Assembly: GCA_019454045.1 (NCBI GenBank) | Contig: SKCR01017971.1 | Location: 186,001 to 250,000 of the forward strand | Length of the DNA: 64,000 bases | Direction: 5' to 3' | Origin: Zanthoxylum bungeanum | Taxonomy: Eukaryota > Streptophyta > Magnoliopsida > Sapindales > Rutaceae | Shown: positions 55,224 through 64,000 of the stretch, piece after piece | How the letters are laid out: every line of letters begins with the position of its first letter | Numbering within the stretch: position 1 is the first letter of the stretch | Position numbers and translations under genes: made by a program | The notes under the pieces: generated by a model | Database searches by the model: none | Told to the model about the DNA's origin: nothing | What the model saw: only the letters and a program-made list of their open reading frames with translations

Positions 55224-55577
55224 ATACAATGGAAGAATGAGCAATATGCTTCTTATGCCAATAAGGGAAGAAAATGTGTGATATTTCAGCCTGGAGATTG
55301 GGTTTGGGTACACATACGTAATGAGAGATTTCCTGAACAACGTAAATCCAAGCTAAAACCGAGAGGGGATGGTCCATTTCAAGTCTTGGAACGGATTAAT
55401 GACAATGTGTACAAGCTGGATTTACAAGGTGAGTTTAATGTGTCTACTACATTTAATGTTTCTGACTTAACTCATTTTTATGCAAGTATAGATTCGAGGT
55501 CGAATCCTTTGCAAGAGGGAGAGAATGACACAATCCAGCCACTCAAGGAATATTATATGTCACAACCAGCAATATGA
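55224..55577 (+). pseudogene. Element H integrase C-terminus
   Basis: Continues after K: HIQWKNEQYASYANKGRKCV, GDWVWVHIRNERFPEQRKSK, LKPRGDGPFQVLERINDN and FNVSDLTHFY, the GPY/F-like C-terminal domain of Ty3 integrases. The frame runs on into the LTR and stops at 55577, about 50 bp inside it. No chromodomain is seen after it. The upstream open frame from 55182 includes K sequence and is not real. Confidence 0.9.
55513..55525 (+). other. Polypurine tract of element H
   Basis: AAGAGGGAGAGAA immediately before the right LTR (TGACACAATCC). Confidence 0.82.
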
Positions 55578-56536
55578 TAGAGCCTTTACAAGTTCCAACA
55601 GGGCCAACCACACGCCAAATAGCTAAGAAGATCATAGACGTAATGGCGGGGCTAGCACATAATGCCATGGTCGAGTGTGACAGACAACTCCATGGCATAT
55701 TAACGTTACATGAGGGCTTCTATGGAGTGAGTCCAAAGCTATTCCACTTGACCCAAGTCATATCAGGTTAACGCACCAGCAATTCAGAAGTCAAGTACCT
55801 TTTTGACGAATCAAGTCGAATTAAGTCCAACACCAAAAATTCGGCCAAGACAAGACTTATTAGGCTTCAAAACACATCATCGGGCCTATATACATGAAAG
55901 CCACGAACTTTAGGGATGTTTTTGTCAATGAGACAATTTAGACATGGCTTTGAAAAACTTGCCACCTTTGTTGGATTTTTATGATTTATGATTTATCCTT
56001 TTATTGACTTTTTTGGCAAAGTTGTTGATTAAGTTTTTATTACTTTTGACTTTCTTGGAAAGTTGTCTAGGTTATTAAATGACTATTAAGGGCATAACCT
56101 TTAAGTAGCCATTTTTTAGCTATTAAAGATATTTTGGTCATTTTACGTCCATTAGAGTTTCTTTCTTTATACTATATAAACTCTTTTCTTCTTAATGGAA
56201 AGGTATTCATCAAATTTCGAAAATTGATTCAACTTTGAAAGCTTGGCTTTGTCCAAAATTACTTAATGGATTGATTCCCCTTATTTCATGCAATCGACTT
56301 ATCTAAGGAGTGGAAACCTTAGTGACGTCTTCGTGCTAGTAGAACCCTATAAGAAATCATCTTAAGGGTTCTCAAAGATAAGTTCTTCGTGGGTCTTATT
56401 TGTGATAAGTTCTTCGTGGGTCTTATTTGTGACCTTGGAAGGGTTTTGTTCCTACAAAATCAAATTCGCTGTTCTTGGGGTTCTATCCGTTGCGAGGGGT
56501 TTGCTTGGCCTAATCCTCCAAGTGAGTTCAGCGTCA
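55526..56536 (+). repeat. Element H right LTR (1011 bp)
   Basis: Ends GAGTTCAGCGTCA, followed by GAGCA. Contains a perfect 27-bp tandem duplication starting at about 56376 (GATAAGTTCTTCGTGGGTC...) that is absent from the left LTR. Confidence 0.92.
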
Positions 56537-56541
56537 GAGCA

Positions 56542-56747
56542 TCAGCATGAGAGGGAAGTTTTTTCTTCAAAAATATTCCAAGTGTTGGAAAGATACCCCG
56601 AGACATCAGGTTGAAGCAATATGAGGTGCCCATAAGAGTATTAGCCCGATGACATCAGATCGGTCTTCGGCTTCTTGCACCACCATCTTTTTTATAGTTC
56701 CCGATATCAACTCACCAACTCGTTAATACCGAGAACTATGAGGTATA
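56542..56747 (+). other. Element G internal sequence right of H
   Basis: G's 3' end: CATCAGCATGAGAGGGAAG... to GAACTATGAGGTATA, a weak purine tract immediately before the right LTR. No ORF. Confidence 0.6.
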
Positions 56748-57820
56748 TGTTGATGGTGGTTTTCAGCCCTAAGGAACTTCGAAGTCTGAAGAGGGGCAAA
56801 GTGAGTTTTGCACTTAACAGATAAAAGCCCAAGGTCCTTGTGAGAACGAGAGGTCAGAAAGAGGGGCCAGAACCCGAGGTATAAAAAGGAAAGCCGAGGG
56901 CAAAACTAGAGGATAGGTTGGGACATCGACCCGACCTGATAAGAAAGTATCAGACTCGACAACACTAAAACATCTGTGAAGATCGACCCCGAGGTGGTCA
57001 GGTTCGGCCCGATATCAGATTCTGAAAGCAGACTCGGCATCAGACTCTCAAAGTAGCCTCGACATTAGAATCGGCACTCAGAGCCTTATATCAGCCTCTG
57101 AAACTAGAACCGACCCAGTACATAAGAGAGGAAGATGATCCAGTATCAAGCACCTCGGGGACCAAAGTGCAGTTTGCAATGTCTTATATTACATATGAAT
57201 TACATAAGCCTTACAAGGAAGTTTGGGCCATTAAAAGGCCGAGGCGATGTGAGCAGTACATGGGCTTATCCATTGACACACGGAACAACGTGGGAGTGGT
57301 TGAAACACAGGCTGGCACATGGGCAAAATGTACAACAAAGAGGCTGAAATGGTGAGTTTCAGATGGCAGAGATTGGTTTTATCAGACGGTAAAGCTACTA
57401 TTTGTAGAGTGGTTGAGGAAGAGAGCCTAGGAAATAATGACTTAGCAACGTGGTTGATGTCACGAGTTGGTGCAATAATAAAATTTGTCCTAGTATATAA
57501 ATGGGTTGAAGATTCATTGTAAAAGGTTGGCTAAATTGTTTCATACACAACTTGTAAAAAGAGAGCAAAAAACTTTAAGTGTAAGCGAGAGATAGTGCAG
57601 GTCGGTCAGACCCGCACCTAATAAAGATTTTATTTCCCTTGCCCCTGTGGACGTAGATTGTATAAATTCCGCCAAACCACGTTAAACCTTTTGTCTTGTC
57701 TGTTGTTTCTATCTTTTGTCAAGTTTGCATTTGATTCCCAACAAACCAAACAAATTCACAGTTGATGGAGGTTTGTTCGAGGAGTGATTTTCTCGAATTA
57801 CCTCTGGAACGAAAAACAAC
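56748..57820 (+). repeat. Element G right LTR, main segment (split near its end by F)
   Basis: TGTTGATGGTGGTTTTCAG... matches the left LTR; TATATAAATGGG near 57493. F interrupts it at 57820 (TSD ACAAC); its last 8 bp (CGTCAATA, end 62976) follow F. Confidence 0.9.
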
Positions 57821-58924
57821 TGAAAATTCGGGGTTATCCTAAGTTCTGACCCTATGCGGAATTACAAACAATAAGCAGGACAAGTCTTGTTACTGCTACT
57901 ATGGAATTGCAACAGGCAATTTAACAAATCAACCAACTAAAATAATAAGCTGCAAATGTAAAAACAATAACAATAATTAAAGCAGCAAAAATAATCAAAC
58001 CACACAAAATTCAACACAATGATTTTGGTGACGAAGTGGAAAACTCTTCCGAGTAAAAAACCACTCCGGGTATAGGCTACCACCCGAATCCACTATATCG
58101 AGAAAAACTTACAGCGATGGTCAAGACCTATGGTGGCAACTCCACCGACTCAAGTACCTCAATACTGCAAGAACTCAAGGCAACTCCTCAAGCCCGCGAC
58201 CCACGGTTTTCTTCAAACCTCTGAAGTCTCTGAGTAGATTATATCACCAATGACGCCGGAACTCCGACTACCAAACTTCCTCCTAAAGAACTCTAAAGGA
58301 TTATGGAATTTGGGTTAAGTTGTGTTGAAGGTTTATCAAAGAAACATTCACACCATTAATGAAGAAGACAAGGAGATAATAAGTCTTCAATGGTGGAATC
58401 AAAGAGAGTTGAAAGCTTTGAAAGTATTTGGCTCAAGAGAAATATGCTTCCACTAATGAGAATGGCGGCTAAGGGTTATATTTATAGGTAGGGTGAAAAC
58501 CTAGGGTTTTGCAGGCCAAAAACGCGTTCAGATCGCAGTCGCGTTCGAACGCTTACTAGAACGCTACACGAACGCGCCCTTTCTGTGAAGACTCGTTCGA
58601 ACGTCAATCGAACGCACAACGAACGTGAGCTCTCTGGAATGTTCCCGTTCGAACCCCACAAGAACGTGCCTCGAACGTTTGCTCTCTGGAATGCTCCCGT
58701 TCGAACCCAATAAAGAACGTGCCACTAACGCCACACGTTCGAACCCACAAACGAACGCAGCACTAACGCCAATCGTTCGAACACTGCAACGAACGCACCA
58801 CGAACGTATGTCTGATGCACAGCAGCCAGAAACCAGTCCAATTGCACAAAGATCTTCATGAAAGATTACAACTCAATTGAACTTGTTTTGTCACGGACAC
58901 ATGCCAATAAAAAAGGTGCTAACA
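57821..58924 (-). repeat. Element F LTR, left (3' LTR)
   Basis: 1104 bp. Carries the GAACG array (58530-58810) and, on the minus strand, a TATAAATATAACC promoter-like site near 58474-58486. Confidence 0.92.
58530..58810 (-). repeat. GTTCGAACG array in F LTR (left copy; right copy 62570-62850)
   Basis: Series of GTTCGAAC palindromes and GAACGCTACACGAACGCG blocks, closely like the arrays of element C LTRs. A second family of GTTCGAACCCA and CGAACG repeats follows. The array is in the opposite orientation relative to element direction compared with C. Confidence 0.88.
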
Positions 58925-58936
58925 ATCTCCCCCTTT
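58925..58936 (-). other. Polypurine tract of element F
   Basis: Minus strand AAAGGGGGAGAT just before the LTR start TGTTAGCACC. Confidence 0.82.
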
Positions 58937-60410
58937 GGCATTCCGTGACAAAACACTACATAATACAAAGACTACGGTAATAGACCCAAAAAGCAAATAG
59001 TCAACTGTCAACCATCAAAACAGTGACTTATTACAAATGGACTCGATCTAACACCTAACAAAGTAGTCTTGAAATTAATGCCACCGCAGCAACATACCTG
59101 CTACCTGAAACATCCACAAACAACAATATACCGGAAAAGCATTGGGATAATCAAATAGAACATAAAGCAGGTAAAAATCTCATGCATGTACAAGTAGAGA
59201 TCCCTCTCCCCCTTAATCTTAACTCCCCTTAAAACGGAGATATCTAAAGGATATTCTACGGCTCTCTCATATATATTAAGGCACTCCCCCTTAATATATT
59301 ACTCTCCCCCTTTTTGTCACGAAATGACAAAGTTTAAAAGAAACAGGAAAAATAACAGGAGAACATGAGAAAACACATGCAAGAGCATAAACAAACAGGA
59401 ATTACTCCCCCTCACTAACAGGCACATAAAGTTAGCAAAATAAAACACGGGAAGCAAACCAAAACTCAGAAAGGTGCACAAGAAAGAAAGAAAAAAAAAT
59501 TGGTATGCAATAACATGAAGCACACACAGGCACATACTGAGATAAATAAAAATCTTGTCAAAAACTGACTGAAACAGCATTTCAAGCTGATACATTGATA
59601 CCCAGTCAGTATTCAGCTGTTTATGACATGAAATAATATGCATCATTTTAAAAGTGGCTAAATACAACACTTATGCATATGACATAAACACCAAAGCATA
59701 TAAAGCACTTGCGTGGAAAAATAAAGTGCAAAACAAATCAAGGCTTAGGACCTTATTTTATGAGCTGGACACAGCCAAAGAAATCCATTTCTAAACAAAC
59801 CAAGTCCACAAAATAAGTGTTCAAACCCAGCACCACTAGGACCTGAAAATAAGCAACATTGGTTGCATGCTATATTATTTACCCCAGAAATATCATGAGC
59901 TCATTTTTAACAACTCTTTCGAGTGAAGGGTTTTTGCCCTTATCTTTTGAATTTGGCCATTTTGGCTCTTTTGCACTTGAGTCTCATTTTTCTTTTTAAA
60001 TTTATTTCTTTTTACTTTTACAAAAGGGGATAGCAAGGTCATCTAGTCAAAAGGTCACACTATTGAGCAAACAGGGTATGATAGAAATTAGATTGCTATT
60101 CCAAAAACTCATACATGCGACCAAGCCTTGATAAAATAAAAACGTGTATGTGTAGGTGCAAGCACAGGATATACCAAAGGTTTTTATCACACACACTCAT
60201 GTATATAGAGCATCAAGAAAAATAACAGCATATCATACATGCATAATCATATATCCTACATACCAGGATCACATGCACATGCTATTCATGCTCTAACAAG
60301 CCATAAAAATATTTTTGGTCTTTTTAAAAAAATAAATTTTTTTTTTTGATTTTTCAGTTTTAAAGCACAAAAAAAAAATAAAGACACAAAACAGCTTGTA
60401 AAACATCCAA
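58937..60410 (-). other. Element F internal non-coding region
   Basis: No credible protein; the 117-residue ORF at 59317-59670 is hydrophobic but AT-driven. T-rich/A-rich runs at 59990-60020 and 60325-60380. A second purine-rich stretch on the minus strand near 59286-59310 (AAAGGGGGAGAG) resembles a polypurine tract. Confidence 0.6.
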
Positions 60411-60505
60411 TGATACATGGAGTTGTATCCCGAGTGCAGATCATACTACTGTCCATTCGGAATCGGCTATGAAATTTATGTCCGGGTTTCCATCATATAC
60501 ACCAA
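60411..60505 (-). repeat. About 90-bp module shared with the LTRs of element C
   Basis: Minus strand reads GATGGAAACCCGGACATAAA, TTCATAGCCGATTCCGAATG and ATCTGCACTCGGGATACAAC, matching C LTR3 (17447-17540), LTR1 (8210-8290) and LTR2 (10550-10635) with few differences. Followed on the plus strand by an AC microsatellite (60526-60542). Confidence 0.88.
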
Positions 60506-60631
60506 GGGACATATAACAAAAACAAGACACACACACACACACCCATATGCTATGAAAATCAAACAAACGTGTAAAAACATAAAACACACGCACGCACACA
60601 CACATGCAATGGGAAAATAAAAATGTATCTT

Positions 60632-61696
60632 TTAAGCAGAGTTACACCGAAGTGCACTCTCATCATGTCCATCAGGACATGCAGAAGTAGATGGGAAATC
60701 ATCTTGCTTCTTCACCCAAACCTTTCTAGAAACCTCTTCCACATGAGAGTTTCCAGTCAACAAAGCAAGTTTCTCACTCAAAAATTGAGCTTGTTTGGTA
60801 AGTGCAGAAACTTGAGACATTAGATTTGACGAATCAAATATAGGAGACACACTCTTAGGCCTTCTCTTTTGCTTGTGCAATATGAAACACTTAGGCCTAA
60901 TATGTCCAGCCTTGCCACAGTGGTGGCACACAGGCACAAACCTCAGATGAGAGCGAGGTTTACCCAAAACACCTCTAGATTGAGGTTGGGATATAATACG
61001 AGGAACAACAGGAGGAGAAACATGACTACTCACAACAGGTTTCTTACCTAAGTCACGTTTAGCTGCTACAGGCACAGCTTTGGAAGAAGAAGCCTTATTG
61101 AAGTTAGGCTCAGAAATAATACCAAACATCCGGTCCACCTTTTTATTTCCACTAGAAAATGCAGACAACTGAGTTCTAGCATCTTCAAGTTCAGTCTCTA
61201 AAATTTGGACCCTATCAACTAGGCCTCTGTTCCTCTCCTCTAGGTCATCAACAATCAAAAGGCTTTGCTCAAATTTAGCTTGAGCTTCATTCTTTTCTAA
61301 CTCAACTAGTTTCAGCTTTTTATTGACCTCTAAATTAGTCTTCTTAATAGCTAAACTCTCTTTAAAAAGTTTAGCATAAGCTACCTGAAGACTGTCCTCA
61401 TCAACTGACTCATTGTGAGAGGATTCTGAACCAGAATCTCTAACATACTCGTTCCTCTCACTGGTCACACTAGCAGGAAAGGCCATATAATTGCCTTTCG
61501 AAGAATCATCACCTTCAGAATCACTAAGGGATGCTACCATGGCTTTCTTGCCTTTAGCCCTAAGATATGTGGGACACTCAGATCTAACGTGCCCATATCC
61601 TTCACATTCATGGCACTGGACACTACGGGTTCTATTATCCATATCCCCTCTAGACTCTCTCCTGCTATGCCTACTCTCTCTAGGCTTATTCTCCAT
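60632..61696 (-). pseudogene. Element F Gag, C-terminal part with two zinc knuckles
   Basis: 354-residue frame. Knuckle 1 CHECEGYGHVRSEC (residues 28-41), acidic linker, long coiled-coil (about 105-185), knuckle 2 CHHCGKAGHIRPKC (about residue 258-271), basic tail, second short helical segment. Two knuckles with a long coil resemble SIRE-type Gag. Only about 160 bp lie between the primer site and this frame, and an N-terminal piece (LFTNKFKNFLNLRR) is out of frame, so the capsid N-terminus is lost. The first methionine is not necessarily a start. Confidence 0.85.
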
Positions 61697-61845
61697 ATCC
61701 CTATCACTGTTATGGCCACTCTTCTTAGGTTTAAGAAATTCTTAAACTTATTTGTAAACAAGGCCAAATCACAATATGTGAGGGTATCACAATTTAAGGG
61801 TTGACTATGTTCCATAGCTAATGGGTCAAGGATCGAGTTCAGGCT

Positions 61846-61857
61846 CTCTGATACCAA
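61846..61857 (-). other. Primer-binding site of element F
   Basis: Minus strand TTGGTATCAGAG next to the LTR end, initiator tRNA-Met type. Confidence 0.88.
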
Positions 61858-61858
61858 T

Positions 61859-62963
61859 TGAAAATTCGGGGTTATCCTAAGTTCTGACCCTATGCGGAAT
61901 TACAAACAATAAGCAGGACAAGTCCTGTTACTGCTACTATGGAATTGCAACAGGCAATTTAACAAATCAACCAACTAAAATAATAAGCTGCAAATGTAAA
62001 AACAATAACAATAATTAAAGCAGCAAAAATAATCAAACCACACAAAATTCAACACAATGATTTTGGTGACGAAGTGGAAAACTCTTCCGAGTAAAAAACC
62101 ACTCCGGGTATAGGCTACCACCCGAATCCACTATATCGAGAAAAACTTACAGCGATGGTCAAGACCTATGGTGGCAACTCCACCGACTCAAGTACCTCAA
62201 TACTGCAAGAACTCAAGGCAACTCCTCAAGCCCGCGACCCACGTTTTCTTCAAACCTCTGAAGTCTCTGAGTAGATTATATCACCAATGACGCCGGAACT
62301 CCGACTACCAAACTTCCTCCTAAAGAACTCTAAAGGATTAGGGAATTTGGGTTAAGTTGTGTTGAAGTTTATCAAAGAAAGAAACATTCACACCATTAAT
62401 GAAGAAGAACAAGGAGATAATAAGTCTTCAATGGTGGAATCAAAGAGAGTTGAAAGCTTTGAAAGTATTTGGCTCAAGAGAAATATGCTTCCACTAATGA
62501 GAATGGCGGCTAAGGGTTATATTTATAGGTAGGGTGAAAACCTAGGGTTTTGCAGGCCAAAAACGCGTTCAGATCGCAGTCGCGTTCGAACGCTTACTAG
62601 AACGCTACACGAACGCGCCCTTCTGTGAAGACTCGTTCGAACGTCAATCGAACGCACAACGAACGTGAGCTCTCTGGAATGTTCCCGTTCGAACCCCACA
62701 AGAACGTGCCTCGAACGTTTGCTCTCTGGAATGCTCCCGTTCGAACCCAATAAAGAACGTGCCACTAACGCCACACGTTCGAACCCACAAACGAACGCAG
62801 CACTAACGCCAATCGTTCGAACACTGCAACGAACGCACCACGAACGTATGTCTGATGCACAGCAGCCAAAACAGTCCAATTGCACAAAGATCTTCATGAA
62901 AGATTACAACTCAATTGAACTTGTTTTGTCACGGACACATGCCAATAAAAAAAGGTGCTAACA
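61859..62963 (-). repeat. Element F LTR, right (5' LTR)
   Basis: 1105 bp, near identical to the left copy; carries the second copy of the GAACG array (62570-62850) and the TATA-like site near 62514-62526 on the minus strand. Followed by the TSD ACAAC. Confidence 0.92.
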
Positions 62964-62981
62964 ACAACCGTCAATAGAAGT

Positions 62982-63690
62982 AAGAGACAAGACTTAATAA
63001 AAACAGAGTCATTCAGTAGCTCAATTATGCTTGTTATCTTGTTATTTTGTTTTGATGAAAATACTAAGTACTCATTAAAGAATTCTAACGATGTTATTAT
63101 GTACCTAACATTTTTATTGTGTATTGAGGAGACACTCAATCAAAATTTTCCTTAAATGGATTCTTAATGAGTGCTCGACACTTGTTAAGATAACCCTTCA
63201 ATAAAATAAATTGTATGAGATGACGCTGAAAGATATGGAAGGAAATTAATTGAATTATCTCAGCAATGACAAGTGTGAGCTAAGCCTATGCTATGACAAA
63301 CCTGTGCTCGTACGGTTCTCAAATGCCTAAATTGATTTAATATTTTAATTGTTAATTTCTCTTTTTTGTACTAGGCTGCTAAAACGGTAGTGGTAATCAT
63401 ATATGTTGCTGCCAAATGTTGGGACGATAGTCGGGTCAGAAAAGTAAAACATGTAATAATTAAATGTAGGGAAACATTAATGATTTGACAGTTTTTTTTC
63501 ATTTTTCATAAAAATAATGTCAAAATTTTCATCAAATAGATTCTTAGGGCACTCGTTAGCATAACCCTTAAATGTAAAGGAAAATATTTGTTTCTCTCTT
63601 CGGATATGTCTGTCGCAAACTAACACGGTCCAAATATTAAATAAAATTTTCAAAATCACTTAAGTAAAGTGATTTCTCAAACCCCTCCTC
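62982..63690. other. Host flank right of element G
   Basis: AT-rich, no gene or element recognised. Begins after the TSD GAAGT (62977-62981). Confidence 0.5.
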
Positions 63691-63699
63691 CTCATGATA

Positions 63700-63870
63700 C
63701 ATGCTATTAGACCCGATTAAGGTTTCAGATCGGAAATGAAACTGAATCGGAAAGAATCATCAGGTTCCGATTTCTTCCGATTTCGATTTGGGAATCAAAA
63801 TCAGAATCAAAATCAGAATCGGTTCTTTACGGTCCGATTAGGATAAATCGAACGATTCCGACAATTCTAA
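63700..63870. repeat. Degenerate GAATC/GATTC-rich simple repeat
   Basis: Repeated GAATCGG, AATCAGAATC and TTCCGATTTC words, in both orientations, make a low-complexity, partly inverted region. No ORF or mobile-element ends. Confidence 0.6.
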
Positions 63871-64000
63871 ATTATCTGAATCAATATTATCATCATGCAT
63901 ATATATTGTTCAACTATTTCTATACTATATATTTATATACTCTTATAGTCATATCATATCACACATGCTACACAATTTGAAATGTGACTGAGCTTATTAA

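Larger units (their letters stand above)
43509..56536 (+). mobile_element. Element H: Ty3/gypsy retrotransposon with four later insertions
   Basis: LTRs 43509-44493 and 55526-56536 and TSD GAGCA at 43504-43508 and 56537-56541. The internal order is primer site, leader, gag, protease, RT, RNase H, integrase, so it was once autonomous. Interruptions: LTR I with solo LTR J inside (46921 to about 51005), a plastid ndhD fragment (51300-51570) and LTR K (53078-55218). RT's front half is missing beside I. Gag, RT and integrase type fit chromovirus-like elements; no chromodomain was recognised at the integrase end, so lineage is open. Confidence 0.92.
57821..62963 (-). mobile_element. Element F: young non-autonomous SIRE/Maximus-like Ty1/copia element, Gag only
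   Basis: LTRs at 57821-58924 and 61859-62963 (minus strand TGTTAGCACC to CGAATTTTCA) with TSD ACAAC at 57816-57820 and 62964-62968. On the minus strand: 5' LTR (62963-61859), iMet-type primer site, truncated gag (61696-60632), about 1.7 kb of non-coding DNA, polypurine tract (58936-58925) and 3' LTR. The LTRs differ by only a handful of small indels and about three or four substitutions by eye, making F one of the youngest insertions here. No protease, integrase or RT, so it needs enzymes in trans. Confidence 0.9.
39743..62976 (+). mobile_element. Element G: Tat-like Ty3 retrotransposon, hollowed out and filled with nested insertions
   Basis: LTRs at 39743-40844 and 56748-57820 plus 62969-62976, with a perfect TSD GAAGT at 39738-39742 and 62977-62981. 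G's own internal sequence is 40845-43508 and 56542-56747 (gag remnants and 3' non-coding repeats). The rest is element H (43509-56541 with its TSD). Element F split the end of the right LTR (57821-62968). G's Gag start resembles B's, and its LTR begins TGTTGATGG like the B/D family, so these are related Tat-type lineages. No pol is present. Confidence 0.88.

Overview
This is nuclear DNA from a flowering plant. It has no dense array of genes. Almost all of it is LTR retrotransposons nested inside one another, recognised from Ty3/gypsy and Ty1/copia gag, protease, reverse transcriptase (RT), RNase H and integrase sequence, TG...CA LTR ends, matching 5-bp target-site duplications (TSDs), tRNA-type primer sites and polypurine tracts. 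A plastid ndhD fragment, a 25S rRNA fossil and fragments of the plant genes UPL3 and HISN2 confirm an angiosperm nucleus. The species cannot be told from the sequence. Every long reading frame carries stops, frameshifts or lost catalytic motifs, so I see no intact protein-coding gene.

Left nest (1-24910, mostly minus strand): a Tat-like Ty3 element (B) was entered by a chromovirus-like Ty3 element (A, 1-4746). B's 5' LTR was entered by a second Tat-like element (C, 6984-19151, plus strand, TSD TTTCC). B shares this LTR with a neighbouring non-autonomous element (D, 19578-24910), giving LTR-internal-LTR-internal-LTR. D has no pol. It carries the Gag start codon joined to about 1.9 kb of a host UPL3-type ubiquitin ligase sequence, followed by about 2.3 kb of hairpin-forming tandem repeats. 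C also has three LTRs, a broken gag, no pol and long arrays of roughly 40-bp repeats.

Middle (24911-39742): a decayed antisense 25S rRNA fragment (25020-25825), a complete but dead Ty1/copia element (E, 26411-35846, TSD TTAAT), and then about 3.9 kb of non-repetitive host DNA. That host DNA holds a telo-box/TATA promoter-like site, three tandem H/ACA-snoRNA-like structured RNA units (37168-38106) and a broken HISN2 (histidine biosynthesis) exon.

Right nest (39743-62976, plus strand, TSD GAAGT): a third Tat-like element (G) contains a Ty3 element (H, 43509-56536, TSD GAGCA). H was in turn hit by a truncated copia-type LTR (I), which holds a solo LTR (J, TSD TTAAC). H also took up a 271-bp plastid ndhD fragment and a 2.1-kb LTR (K, TSD AGCAC) with a dense cluster of G-box/ABRE-type sites. 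G's 3' LTR holds a young gag-only SIRE-like copia element (F, 57821-62963, TSD ACAAC). The last kilobase is AT-rich host flank.

Most notable are the Gag::UPL3 chimera, the covarying triplicated H/ACA-like RNA, two sequence modules shared between unrelated families (Ty3 element C and Ty1 element F), and roughly 40-bp hairpin monomers recurring in the 3' non-coding regions of the Tat-like elements.
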